From an uncultured Clostridia bacterium (GTDB taxonomy: Bacteria; Bacillota; Clostridia; Christensenellales; Borkfalkiaceae): a stretch of DNA of 33,592 nt. The notes beneath the pieces are model-generated. The model saw only the letters and a list, made by a program, of their open reading frames with translations. It had not been told where the DNA came from and searched no databases. A program made the translations under genes and the position numbers. The stretch is from positions 1 to 33,592 of the forward strand of contig CALWCH010000019.1 of assembly GCA_944376335.1 (NCBI GenBank), written 5' to 3'. Positions within the stretch are counted from its first letter, which is position 1; each line of letters begins with the position of its first letter. This document shows, in pieces, positions 8,102 to 15,491 of this stretch.

Positions 8102-8632
8102 TTACAGCACCGCAGCGATCGCCGCAGCCGCCGCGCCCTGCGTGGCGTTGAGCAGCAGCACGACGATGACGAACCACAGCCCGACCCAAACGGCATTGGC
8201 AAGCGCGATGATGACGATCTGCAGCAGCAGGCGCAGCGCAAAGTTCATCTTAGAGCGGGCGATCGTCATATTGAAGACGGCGGCGAGGAAGCAGCACAGC
8301 GCGCTGAAAAATCCGCCGACCGCCCCGCAGAAGATGACGCCGGGCAGGATGCCGACAAGGGAGAGGACGAGGATCACCCAATCATACCACATGTTTTGGG
8401 CGAGGACGACGGTCTCCTTGGGGTCGGAGATCTCTACCTTCACGCCGCTGATAAAACTGCCCTGCACCCTGTAGAAGGTCGCTTTCCCGTCCGCCGCCGT
8501 AAAGCTGAATTGCTTCTTGCCGATCTTCGTGGCGGGCGTTCCGTTGATGATGAGCGCCTTTTTGCCCGTCCAAAAGTTTTCCTGGTACAAAATGGCGGTC
8601 CCGTTTTTGCTTGCAGCCGATAGTTCCATCAT
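8102..8632 (-). CDS. Unrecognised membrane protein with beta-rich N-terminal domain
   Basis: I do not recognise this 176-residue family. Residues 1 to about 80 are soluble and rich in short beta-prone segments, with YQENFWTGKKALIINGTPA near the start. Residues from about 84 to 125 (WVILVLSLVGILPG onward) are hydrophobic and glycine-rich, enough for two membrane spans. Residues about 133-165 form one long or two short further spans, and the protein ends in an alanine-rich tail. There is no signal peptide, so the N-terminal domain probably faces the cytoplasm. The start at 8632 has AAAGGAGAG before it; a second ATG directly follows. It is transcribed alone from a good promoter at 8660-8688 and is bracketed by two nearly identical palindromes. 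It may be a small membrane sensor or accessory factor, but that is only a guess. Confidence 0.7.
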   Translation of the reverse strand: MMELSAASKNGTAILYQENFWTGKKALIINGTPATKIGKKQFSFTAADGKATFYRVQGSFISGVKVEISDPKETVVLAQNMWYDWVILVLSLVGILPGVIFCGAVGGFFSALCCFLAAVFNMTIARSKMNFALRLLLQIVIIALANAVWVGLWFVIVVLLLNATQGAAAAAIAAVL

Positions 8633-8659
8633 TTTCTCTCCTTTATGTTCTATGTTTCA

Positions 8660-8688
8660 ATGATACCACAGCCGCGCGCCGTTGTCAA
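8660..8688 (-). promoter_or_regulatory. Promoter of the membrane protein gene
   Basis: On the minus strand TTGACA (8688-8683) and TATCAT (8665-8660) are 17 bases apart. The predicted transcript start is about 20 bases before the ATG. Confidence 0.75.
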
Positions 8689-8709
8689 TACCTGAAACAA
8701 AAAAACTTT

Positions 8710-8736
8710 AAAAAAAACGCTCCCATCGTGGGAGCG
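8710..8736 (-). terminator. Intrinsic terminator of ilvA-ridA
   Basis: On the minus strand CGCTCCC and GGGAGCG arms (8736-8718) with a five-base loop are followed by eight T (8717-8710). It lies 22 bases after the ridA stop. Confidence 0.88.
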
Positions 8737-8758
8737 CTCTCATCTTTCAAAACAAACC

Positions 8759-9142
8759 TTATTCCTGCGGTTCGACTTCGGCGATGACCTCAACTTCGGC
8801 TAAAACGCCCTTCGGAAGCGCCTTCACCGCCACGCACGAGCGCGCGGGTCTTCCCGTAAAGTACTCGCCGTACACCGCGTTGAACGCCGCAAAGTCGCCC
8901 ATGTCGGCAAGGAAGCACGTTGTCTTTACGACGCGCTCCAAGGAAGACCCCGCCGCCTCCAACACCGCCTTCAGATTCTCGCAGATGCGCTGCGTCTGTT
9001 CCTCAATGCCGCCCGCAACGACGTCTCCCGTCTTGGGGTCGATGGCGATCTGTCCCGAGGTAAACAGCAAATTCCCCGTCCGCATCGCCTGCGAGTATGG
9101 CCCGATGGCCTCGGGCGCATCCGCCGTATAAACTTTCTGCAT
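8759..9142 (-). CDS. ridA: RidA family 2-iminobutanoate/2-iminopropanoate deaminase
   Basis: This 127-residue protein is the usual length for the RidA (YjgF/YER057c/UK114) family. It starts MQKVYTADAPEAIGPYSQA and has LLFTSGQIAIDPKTG. Near the C-terminus is ARSCVAVKALPKGVLAEVEV, which contains the conserved arginine that binds the substrate carboxylate. RidA proteins form trimers and hydrolyse the enamine/imine intermediates released by PLP-dependent dehydratases, preventing damage to other PLP enzymes. The ATG at 9142 has AGGAGGA six bases before it. The gene follows the threonine ammonia-lyase by 45 bases on the same strand, so enzyme and detoxifier are very likely co-transcribed. The terminator lies just downstream. 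Confidence 0.95.
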   Translation of the reverse strand: MQKVYTADAPEAIGPYSQAMRTGNLLFTSGQIAIDPKTGDVVAGGIEEQTQRICENLKAVLEAAGSSLERVVKTTCFLADMGDFAAFNAVYGEYFTGRPARSCVAVKALPKGVLAEVEVIAEVEPQE

Positions 9143-9187
9143 AACATTCCTCCTATGATCTACGCGTGCGCCTTTCCGCCCGCGCCC

Positions 9188-10384
9188 TTATTCTATAATT
9201 TTAAAGCCCCTGTCCTCGAGCGCCTTCCTGATCGAGGCGATATGCTCAAAGTCCTTGGTCTCCATGTCGATGCGCAGCGAACACCCGATCACGTCGCTCC
9301 CCGCGTGCGCGTGCTCATGGTGAACGCCGACGACGTTCGCCCCGCACTTTGCAATGATCTCCGAGACGGCAACGAGCTGCCCCGGCTTGTCCAAAAGCTC
9401 GATATTCAGCGTGCACATCCTGCCCGTCATCAGAAGGCCTCTTTGAATGACGCGGCTCAAAATCGTCACGTCGATGTTGCCGCCCGAGATGAGGCAGCAC
9501 ACCTTCTTGCCTTTGAGATGGGGGAGCTTTCCCGCCATCACGGCCGCAAGGGGAGTTGCGCCCGCGCCCTCTGCGATCATCTTCTGCTTCTCGATGAGGG
9601 TGAGAATAGCCGCCGCGATCTCATCGTCCGTCACGGTGATAACGTCATCCACATACTCCCTGCACAAATCAAAGGTGAGGTGCCCGGGCTGTTTCACCGC
9701 AATGCCGTCCGCAATGGTGGAGACAGCGGCAAGCGTCTCAATTTCGCCGTCATGCAGCGAGTTTGCCATGCTGGGCGCTCCCGCCGCCTGCACGCCGTAA
9801 ATTTTCACGCGCGGGTTGATGTTCTTCACGGCAAACGCCACGCCCGCAATGAGGCCGCCCCCGCCCACGGGCACCACAATGGCGTCCACGTCGGGCAGCT
9901 GCTGCAAAATTTCCAGGCCGATGGTGCCTTGTCCCGCGATGACGTCCTCGTCGTCGAAGGGGTGAATGAAGGTATAGCCCTGCTCTTCTTTGAGCTGCAG
10001 TGCGCGGTTATAGGCGTCGTCATACACGCCCGGCACGAGGCAGATCTCCGCCCCGTACGAGCGCGTCGCCTCGACTTTGGAGATGGGCGCACCCTCGGGC
10101 AGGCAGATGACGGCGGGAATGTTGTTCTTCTGCGCGGCTAAGGCCACGCCTTGCGCATGGTTGCCCGCCGAGCAGGCAATCACCCCGCGCGCCTTCTCCT
10201 CGGGGGAGAGGCAGGAAATCTTGTAGTACGCGCCCCGCAGCTTGAAGGAGCCCGTGCGCTGCAAATTCTCCGTCTTTAAGTAGATGTCCGCGTCGGAGGG
10301 GATGCTCGCGCGGATGACGGCCGTCTCCAGTGCCGCCTCGCGGAGGACGCGCCGTGCGTCTTTGACTTTCTCAAGTGTAAGCAT
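9188..10384 (-). CDS. ilvA: Threonine ammonia-lyase, medium form with C-terminal ACT domain
   Basis: The 398-residue PLP enzyme converts L-threonine to 2-oxobutanoate and ammonia, either for isoleucine synthesis or for catabolism. The PLP lysine is K48 in TGSFKLRGA, CSAGNHAQG and the phosphate-binding VPVGGGGL (about 171-178) follow, and SGGNID lies near the end of the catalytic part. The last 75 or so residues (MCTLNIELLDKPGQLVAVSE onward) form one ACT domain. A single ACT domain and this length fit the medium form rather than the long IlvA with two such domains. Several starts exist. The ATG at 10384 gives the best family match and has a purine-rich GAAGAGAAG upstream; an in-frame ATG at 10402 is possible. 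It is the first gene of the unit with ridA. Whether it is allosterically controlled cannot be read. Confidence 0.93.
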   Translation of the reverse strand: MLTLEKVKDARRVLREAALETAVIRASIPSDADIYLKTENLQRTGSFKLRGAYYKISCLSPEEKARGVIACSAGNHAQGVALAAQKNNIPAVICLPEGAPISKVEATRSYGAEICLVPGVYDDAYNRALQLKEEQGYTFIHPFDDEDVIAGQGTIGLEILQQLPDVDAIVVPVGGGGLIAGVAFAVKNINPRVKIYGVQAAGAPSMANSLHDGEIETLAAVSTIADGIAVKQPGHLTFDLCREYVDDVITVTDDEIAAAILTLIEKQKMIAEGAGATPLAAVMAGKLPHLKGKKVCCLISGGNIDVTILSRVIQRGLLMTGRMCTLNIELLDKPGQLVAVSEIIAKCGANVVGVHHEHAHAGSDVIGCSLRIDMETKDFEHIASIRKALEDRGFKIIE

Positions 10385-10482
10385 ATCTTCTCTTCTCACC
10401 ATGCGCCGCCCGCTGCTCAAAAACAGTCGGGACTTGCACGCATTTCTGCATAAAACTGCATTTTTCTCTGCCGAACGGTATT

Positions 10483-10511
10483 ATTATACGTCTCTTCTTC
10501 ACAAAAGTCAA
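10483..10511 (-). promoter_or_regulatory. Promoter of ilvA-ridA
   Basis: On the minus strand TTGACT (10511-10506) and TATAAT (10488-10483) are 17 bases apart. It diverges from the lepA promoter; the 129 bases between the two contain the three phased repeats. Confidence 0.78.
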
Positions 10512-10542
10512 CAAAAAGAGGGCGGCGGCGGGGGAGGGCGCG

Positions 10543-10619
10543 CAATTTTTCCGCCCCCGTCAAGAGAGGGATCCACAATTTTTCCGCCCTCGGCGCAGTC
10601 TCTCACGCAATTTTTCCGC
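10543..10619 (+). repeat. Three 12-bp direct repeats between divergent promoters
   Basis: CAATTTTTCCGC occurs at 10543-10554, 10576-10587 and 10608-10619. The spacings of 33 and 32 bases are close to three helical turns, so all copies face the same side of the DNA. They lie upstream of both the ilvA and the lepA promoters. They could be a binding array for a regulator or phased A/T tracts that bend DNA. Confidence 0.6.
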
Positions 10620-10631
10620 GCAGGGAGCCTG

Positions 10632-10668
10632 TATAGCGGTTGCAAAAGTTTCCGAAAGCCGCTATAAT
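10632..10668 (+). promoter_or_regulatory. Promoter of lepA with overlapping inverted repeat
   Basis: TTGCAA (10640-10645) and TATAAT (10663-10668) are 17 bases apart. TATAGCGG (10632-10639) and its complement CCGCTATA (10659-10666) touch the -35 box on one side and overlap the -10 box on the other, as an operator would. Confidence 0.72.
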
Positions 10669-10695
10669 AATTGGGAATAACATTAAGGAACAGCT

Positions 10696-12507
10696 ATGGC
10701 AGCACCCAACCGCAATTTACGCAATTTCTGCATCATTGCCCACATCGACCACGGCAAATCGACGATCGCCGACCGCATCATGGAGCTCACGGGGCAGGTG
10801 AGCAAGCGCGACATGGAGGAACAGCTCCTCGACAGCATGGACATCGAACGCGAGCGCGGCATCACCATCAAGCTCACGCCCGTCAGAATGTACTACACCG
10901 CCCTTGACGGGGAGGAGTACGAGCTCAACCTCATCGACACCCCCGGCCACGTCGACTTCACCTACGAAGTCAGCCGCTCGCTCGCCGCGTGCGAGGGAGC
11001 CATCCTCGTCGTCGACGCGACGCAGGGCGTGGAGGCGCAGACGCTCGCAAACGTCTATCTGGCGCTCGAAAACGATTTGGAGATCGTGCCCGTCATCAAT
11101 AAGATCGACCTGCAGTCCGCCCGCATCGACGAGTGCAAGAAGGAAATAGAGGACGTCATCGGGCTCGACGCCGAGAACTGCCCGTGCGTCTCCGCGAAGG
11201 AGGGCACCAACATCCGCGACATTTTGGAGGCCGTCGTCCGCCAAGTGCCGCCCCCCTCGGGCGATACGGAAGCTCCCCTCAAAGCCCTCGTCTTCGACAG
11301 CTATTACGACAACTACAAGGGCGTCATCCTCTTCGTGCGCCTCAAAGACGGCACCTGCAAGGTGGGCGATCATATCAAGTCCTTCAATTCCGAGAAGGTC
11401 TACGACGTCACCGAAGTGGGCGCGTTCAGCCCGCACCTGCAGCCGAAGGAACTTCTGCAGGCGGGCGAAGTCGGCTACATCGCCGCGTCCATCAAGTCCA
11501 TCGAGGACGTCGCCGTGGGCGATACCGTCACCTTTGCGGAAAACCCCGCTTTGGAGCCGCTCCCCGGCTACAAGAAGGTGCAGCCCGTCGTCTTTTGCGG
11601 CATCTATCCGCTTGACGGCAGCAAATTTCTCGACCTCAAAGAGGCCATCTTAAAGCTCAAACTCAACGACGCCTCTCTCACCTTCGAGCCCGACAACTCC
11701 GTCGCCCTCGGCTTCGGCTTCCGCTGCGGCTTCTTGGGGCTTCTGCATATGGAGATCATTCAGGAGCGCATCGAGCGCGAGTTCAACCTCGACATCATCA
11801 CCACGGCGCCCTCGGTCTCCTACCTCGTCCACAAGACGGACGGCACCGAATTCTTTGTGGACAACCCCTCGCACCTGCCGCCCGTCTCGGAGATCGAGTA
11901 CATGGAAGAGCCCATCGTCAAGGCGGAAGTTTACTCCCCGCCCGACTATTTGGGCGCCATCATGGAGCTCTGTCAGGACAAGCGCGGCGTCTTTAAGGAC
12001 ATGACCTATCTCGACCCGCACCGCGTCAAATTAGAATACCGCCTTCCCCTCAACGAGATCGTCTACGACTTCTTCGATGAGCTCAAATCGCGCACCAAGG
12101 GCTATGCGAGCTTCGACTACGAGCTCGTCGGCTACGAAAAGAGCAGGCTCGTCCGCCTCGACATCCTCTTGAACGGCGAGATCTGCGACGCGCTCTCCAT
12201 CATCGTGCATGAGGACAGAGCCTACCCGCGCGGCCGCACGCTGTGCGAGAACCTGAAGGACGCCATCCCCCGCCAACTCTTCGAAATTCCCGTCCAAGCG
12301 GCGGTGGGGGGCAAGATCATCGCCCGCGAGACGGTCAAGGCCGTCAGAAAAGACGTCCTCGCCAAGTGCTACGGCGGCGACATCACCCGCAAGAAGAAGC
12401 TCCTTGAAAAGCAGAAGGAGGGCAAGAAGCGCATGCGCAAGATCGGCACCGTGGAAGTCCCTTCCGAAGTCTTTATGGAAATTCTCAAGACCAACAAGGA
12501 TAAGTGA
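10696..12507 (+). CDS. lepA: Elongation factor 4 (LepA), ribosome-associated GTPase
   Basis: The 603-residue translational GTPase acts on ribosomes and is linked to back-translocation, initiation and stress. G1 is AHIDHGKST (15-23), ERERGITIK covers the switch I region, G3 is DTPGH (from D81), G4 is NKID (from about 135) and SAKEG corresponds to G5. The C-terminal LepA-specific domain ends in [17 protein letters not shown], the family signature. The length is the normal 600. The ATG follows AAGGAACAGCT, a modest ribosome site. The gene heads a unit with an MGMT-domain gene 35 bases downstream and then hemW; lepA-hemW adjacency is common in many bacteria. Confidence 0.98.
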   Translation: MAAPNRNLRNFCIIAHIDHGKSTIADRIMELTGQVSKRDMEEQLLDSMDIERERGITIKLTPVRMYYTALDGEEYELNLIDTPGHVDFTYEVSRSLAACEGAILVVDATQGVEAQTLANVYLALENDLEIVPVINKIDLQSARIDECKKEIEDVIGLDAENCPCVSAKEGTNIRDILEAVVRQVPPPSGDTEAPLKALVFDSYYDNYKGVILFVRLKDGTCKVGDHIKSFNSEKVYDVTEVGAFSPHLQPKELLQAGEVGYIAASIKSIEDVAVGDTVTFAENPALEPLPGYKKVQPVVFCGIYPLDGSKFLDLKEAILKLKLNDASLTFEPDNSVALGFGFRCGFLGLLHMEIIQERIEREFNLDIITTAPSVSYLVHKTDGTEFFVDNPSHLPPVSEIEYMEEPIVKAEVYSPPDYLGAIMELCQDKRGVFKDMTYLDPHRVKLEYRLPLNEIVYDFFDELKSRTKGYASFDYELVGYEKSRLVRLDILLNGEICDALSIIVHEDRAYPRGRTLCENLKDAIPRQLFEIPVQAAVGGKIIARETVKAVRKDVLAKCYGGDITRKKKLLEKQKEGKKRMRKIGTVEVPSEVFMEILKTNKDK

Positions 12508-12542
12508 GCGGGCAGTTCTGCCCCCGACAGTTTGGAGAAACG

Positions 12543-12857
12543 ATGACCTTCGACGAAGCCGTCTACAACGCCGTGCGCACCATCCCCAAGGGCAAGGTCG
12601 CAACCTACGGCATGATCGCCCTGCTCATCGGCCGCCCCCGCGCGGCGCGGCAGGTGGGGGGCTCGCTGCACAGAAACCCCTATTTCGGCGATGTGCCCTG
12701 TCACCGCGTCGTCAACCGCGAGGGGAGGCTTGCGCCCGCCTTCGCCTTCGGCGGGCAGAACGTGCAGGCAGACCTTCTTGCGCGCGAGGGCGTTCCCACG
12801 GAGCTCCGCGACGGGCTTCTCTTTGTCGACTTAAACGAATATCTCTGGAGGCCATAA
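12543..12857 (+). CDS. Stand-alone MGMT-fold protein (alkyltransferase-like, active-site Cys kept)
   Basis: The 104-residue protein consists only of the DNA-binding and alkyl-transfer domain of O6-methylguanine-DNA methyltransferase. It shows IPKGKVATYGMIA, RPRAARQVGGSLHRNP and VPCHRVVNREG with C53 in the PCHR active-site motif. Short alkyltransferase-like proteins usually replace this cysteine (for example with Trp), so this one may still accept alkyl groups. It may also flag lesions for nucleotide-excision repair. The usual N-terminal ribonuclease-like domain of Ogt/Ada is absent. The ATG at 12543 has TTTGGAGAAACG upstream. The stop overlaps the hemW ATG by one base (TAATG), so translation is probably coupled. 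Confidence 0.88.
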   Translation: MTFDEAVYNAVRTIPKGKVATYGMIALLIGRPRAARQVGGSLHRNPYFGDVPCHRVVNREGRLAPAFAFGGQNVQADLLAREGVPTELRDGLLFVDLNEYLWRP

Positions 12858-13966
12858 TGGCTGGCATCTATCTTCACATTCCCTTCTGCAAACACAAGTG
12901 CACCTACTGCGATTTCACCTCCTTCGCGGGGCGCAGCGAGGTCGCCGAGGCCTACATGGCTTGTCTCATCAAGGAGATTGAGATGTGGGGGGAGAAACTC
13001 AAGGACAAGACCTTCGACACCGTCTACTTCGGCGGCGGCACGCCCTCTTTCGTCGACCCCAACTACATCTACGGCGCGATGAATCAGATCGTCAAGCACT
13101 TCCACCTTTCGAAGGACCCCGAAGTCACCATCGAGATGAACCCGGGCACGGTCAATGAAAAGAAGCTCGCAACCTACCGCCGCGCCGGCATCAACCGCTT
13201 TTCCATCGGCCTGCAGACGGCCATCGACGACCAGCTCAAAGACCTCGGCCGCATCCACAACGTGCACGACTATCTCTACTGCACCACCCTCCTAAAGGGG
13301 GAGAACTTCTCTTCCGACGTCATGATCGGCCTCAAGGGGCAGACGACGGAGGACATCAAAAAGACCATCGAACTCGTCGCCGCAAGCGGGGCAAGCCATG
13401 TCTCCATGTACGCGCTCACCCCCGAGGACGGCACGCCCATCTACACCGACTATCTAAACGGCGAACTTCCCGACGGCGACGAGGTGCGTGAGATGTACGA
13501 CTTCGGCGTCGCCCTTCTAAAGCAGCACGGCTATTGCCGCTACGAGGTGAGCAACTTCTGTAAACCGGGCTTCGAGAGCCGCCACAACCTCAACTATTGG
13601 CGGCGGGGGGAGTACATCGGCATGGGCGTCTCGGCGAGCTCCTTTATAAAGGACCACCGCTTCACGAACACCTTCGACTTGGACGAATACATGAAGTGCA
13701 TCCTCTCGGGCTTTTTCCCCATCATCACGGACGAGGAGGTCAAGGGCGAAGAGGCGCACTTCGAGTTCGTCATGCTGGCGCTGCGCACCGCGCGCGGGCT
13801 CTCTTCCAAGGAATACACGGCGGCATTCGGCACCGATTGGAAGCAGGACTTTGCCGAAGCCTACCAAAAGACCCGCCGCTGCTTCGACGAATCGGGCGAC
13901 ATCACCCGCATCAAGGACGAGTACCTCTACGTCCAAAACCAGATCCTCTCCGACTATATCCGATAA
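12857..13966 (+). CDS. hemW: HemW-like radical SAM protein (heme chaperone / coproporphyrinogen III oxidase-like)
   Basis: The 369-residue protein starts MAGIYLHIPFCKHKCTYCDF with the radical-SAM cysteines C11, C15 and C18. YFGGGTPS follows, then EMNPGTV, RFSIGLQT and a C-terminal HemN-type domain. Proteins of this group in Firmicutes were long annotated as oxygen-independent coproporphyrinogen oxidases, but HemW is thought to insert heme rather than make it. The usual extra cysteine of true HemN (CxxxCxxCxC) is absent: the residue two after C18 is F20. That supports HemW. It starts inside the stop of the MGMT-fold gene and ends before a very strong hairpin. No heme biosynthesis gene is visible here. 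Confidence 0.93.
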   Translation: MAGIYLHIPFCKHKCTYCDFTSFAGRSEVAEAYMACLIKEIEMWGEKLKDKTFDTVYFGGGTPSFVDPNYIYGAMNQIVKHFHLSKDPEVTIEMNPGTVNEKKLATYRRAGINRFSIGLQTAIDDQLKDLGRIHNVHDYLYCTTLLKGENFSSDVMIGLKGQTTEDIKKTIELVAASGASHVSMYALTPEDGTPIYTDYLNGELPDGDEVREMYDFGVALLKQHGYCRYEVSNFCKPGFESRHNLNYWRRGEYIGMGVSASSFIKDHRFTNTFDLDEYMKCILSGFFPIITDEEVKGEEAHFEFVMLALRTARGLSSKEYTAAFGTDWKQDFAEAYQKTRRCFDESGDITRIKDEYLYVQNQILSDYIR

Positions 13967-13979
13967 TATTATAGAAAGC

Positions 13980-14015
13980 GCGGCGGCGCGGAGGATTTTT
14001 CCTCCGCGCCGCCGC
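13980..14015. terminator. Perfect 16-bp GC-rich hairpin between convergent genes
   Basis: GCGGCGGCGCGGAGGA (13980-13995) pairs fully with 14000-14015 over a TTTT loop. There is no T run after it on either strand, so it is not a textbook terminator, although it sits exactly between the hemW stop and the converging amidase stop. Confidence 0.6.
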
Positions 14016-14032
14016 TATATCATGAAATTTTT

Positions 14033-14977
14033 TCACCACAACCGATCGGGGTCGAAACCGTACACCTGCACGACTTCCAGAAGGTCGCTCCTTGCAATGT
14101 CCGAGCAGGATACAAGCGGCCCGCCCGTCGAATCGATGTCATACCCGAAGGGGATAAACGCCTGCCACACCAGATGGCTGCAGTGCGTCGTCTTGGGTGC
14201 CTCGCTCTGATCTTTGGAGGAAAAGAACCCCGTAAACAGCGAATAATCGATGCCGCTCAAATGATTGCCCGCCCACACGGCGATCTCTTCCCGCTCTTCC
14301 GCGCTCACGTCCTTCAAGCGCAGCACCATAAAGTTGGCGGCATGGGCAAACCACCGCGCCGAACCCACTCTGCTCCTGCTCCCGGGGGCGACTGCCTCCA
14401 GCACCCGCCCGTTCTCCGCATCGACGACGATGGCGGCATGCCCGTTTCGCCAGCCGAAGGTATGGCAGGTGGAAGTCAGAATGATATCCCCGTTCTCCAG
14501 CGGCGCGAGGGGGGCATAGTACGCCGTGCCGTCCTCTTTATTTATCACGCAGTGCGGCGTCGTGATGGCCGCCATCGTGTGCCCCAAGACGCCCTCATAA
14601 AAGAACGCCTCCTGAAATTCGAGCAGCTCTTCTCTACTTTCCAGCGCATCCACGGCAGCCCGCGCAAGCCCCGTCTGATGATACAATACGTCGTAGTCCT
14701 CGTCCGAAAGCACGTCCTTTTCGAGATAGGGCGACAAATCAATTTTCTCATATGAAGGAAGCACCCGCGCCGTCTCGTCGACGACGAGCATCGCCGCGCA
14801 CGCCCCCAAGATGATGCCCAAGAACCCCGCCGCCAGCGTTAAGAGCACGGCAAGCACCACGGCCTTTACGCGCAGTTTTTTTCGGTCGGGCGAGTGGGGC
14901 GCGCTCTCCGGCGAGTGGGGCGAGGGGGGCGCAGCAAGTTCTGCCGCCTCGGGCAGTTGTTCCCGTTCAGCGGTCAT
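14033..14977 (-). CDS. Membrane-anchored permuted papain-like (YiiX/NlpC-P60 type) hydrolase
   Basis: The 314-residue protein has a proline- and serine-rich cytoplasmic head (1-32), one membrane span (about 38-66) and an exported domain. The order of motifs is that of the circularly permuted NlpC/P60 group (YiiX/YaeF/LRAT-like). A histidine comes first in WRNGHAAIVV (H180), then an acidic residue in VLEAVAPG (E194), and the nucleophile cysteine comes late in THCSHLVW (C266). Relatives cleave peptide or acyl-amide bonds, often in the cell wall, but the substrate here is unknown. The ATG at 14977 has GGCAGGAG before it and overlaps the fumarase beta stop by 11 bases, so it is the third gene of the fumarase unit. 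An in-frame start further upstream at 14998 is less likely. Adjacency to fumarase has no obvious metabolic explanation. Confidence 0.75.
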   Translation of the reverse strand: MTAEREQLPEAAELAAPPSPHSPESAPHSPDRKKLRVKAVVLAVLLTLAAGFLGIILGACAAMLVVDETARVLPSYEKIDLSPYLEKDVLSDEDYDVLYHQTGLARAAVDALESREELLEFQEAFFYEGVLGHTMAAITTPHCVINKEDGTAYYAPLAPLENGDIILTSTCHTFGWRNGHAAIVVDAENGRVLEAVAPGSRSRVGSARWFAHAANFMVLRLKDVSAEEREEIAVWAGNHLSGIDYSLFTGFFSSKDQSEAPKTTHCSHLVWQAFIPFGYDIDSTGGPLVSCSDIARSDLLEVVQVYGFDPDRLW

Positions 14978-15491
14978 AGATGCTCCTGCCCTCCGCATCC
15001 GTCGCCACGACGAGGGGGAAATTCTCCACGTCCATGCGGTAGACGGCCTCGCTCAAAAGGTCGGGGAAGGCGACGCACGCGCACGTCTTCACGGCGTTCC
15101 CATACGTCGCACCCGCCCCGCCGATGGCGGCAAAATAGACGGCTCTATTGCGCTTTATAGCCGCACGCACGTCCTCGCTCATCTCGCCCTTGCCGATCAT
15201 GCCCTGCAGCCCCAAGTCTAAAAGCCGCGGTGCGAAGGAATTCATGCGGGCGGAGGTCGTCGGCCCGCAGCTCCCGCACGCCTTGCCCTCGGGGGCGGGG
15301 CAGGGGCCCGCATAATAGATATAGGAAGAAGCGAGGGGAAAGGGCAGCTCCTTGCCCGCGTCCAAAAGCTCAAAGATGCGCCTGTGCGCGCAGTCCCGCG
15401 CCGTGTAGATGGTGCCCGTCAGAAGCACACTCTCGCCCGCGCGCAGGGAAGCTCTCTCTTCATCCGTCATGGGAAGGGTGATGTGTCTCAT
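14967..15491 (-). CDS. Fumarate hydratase (class I Fe-S), beta / C-terminal subunit
   Basis: This 174-residue subunit belongs to the Fe-S type fumarate/tartrate hydro-lyase family. It has LLTGTIYTARDCAHRR near residues 23-38, YAGPCPAP, CGPTTSARMN and IGKGEMSE, and a C-terminal metal-site region. With the alpha subunit it interconverts fumarate and malate in the cytoplasm. The start at 15491 overlaps the alpha-subunit stop as ATGA, a coupled pair. Tartrate dehydratase beta is the main alternative; the operon contains nothing that would favour tartrate. Confidence 0.92.
   Translation of the reverse strand: MRHITLPMTDEERASLRAGESVLLTGTIYTARDCAHRRIFELLDAGKELPFPLASSYIYYAGPCPAPEGKACGSCGPTTSARMNSFAPRLLDLGLQGMIGKGEMSEDVRAAIKRNRAVYFAAIGGAGATYGNAVKTCACVAFPDLLSEAVYRMDVENFPLVVATDAEGRSIYDR

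Noticed and set aside
10385-10420. Longer N-terminus for threonine ammonia-lyase from TTG 10420
   Set aside because: The extra residues are not typical of the family and no ribosome site precedes them; ATG 10402 stays possible.
10385-10482. T-box or other riboswitch in the ilvA leader
   Set aside because: The roughly 90-base leader has no T-box core, no specifier-loop pattern and no terminator hairpin.
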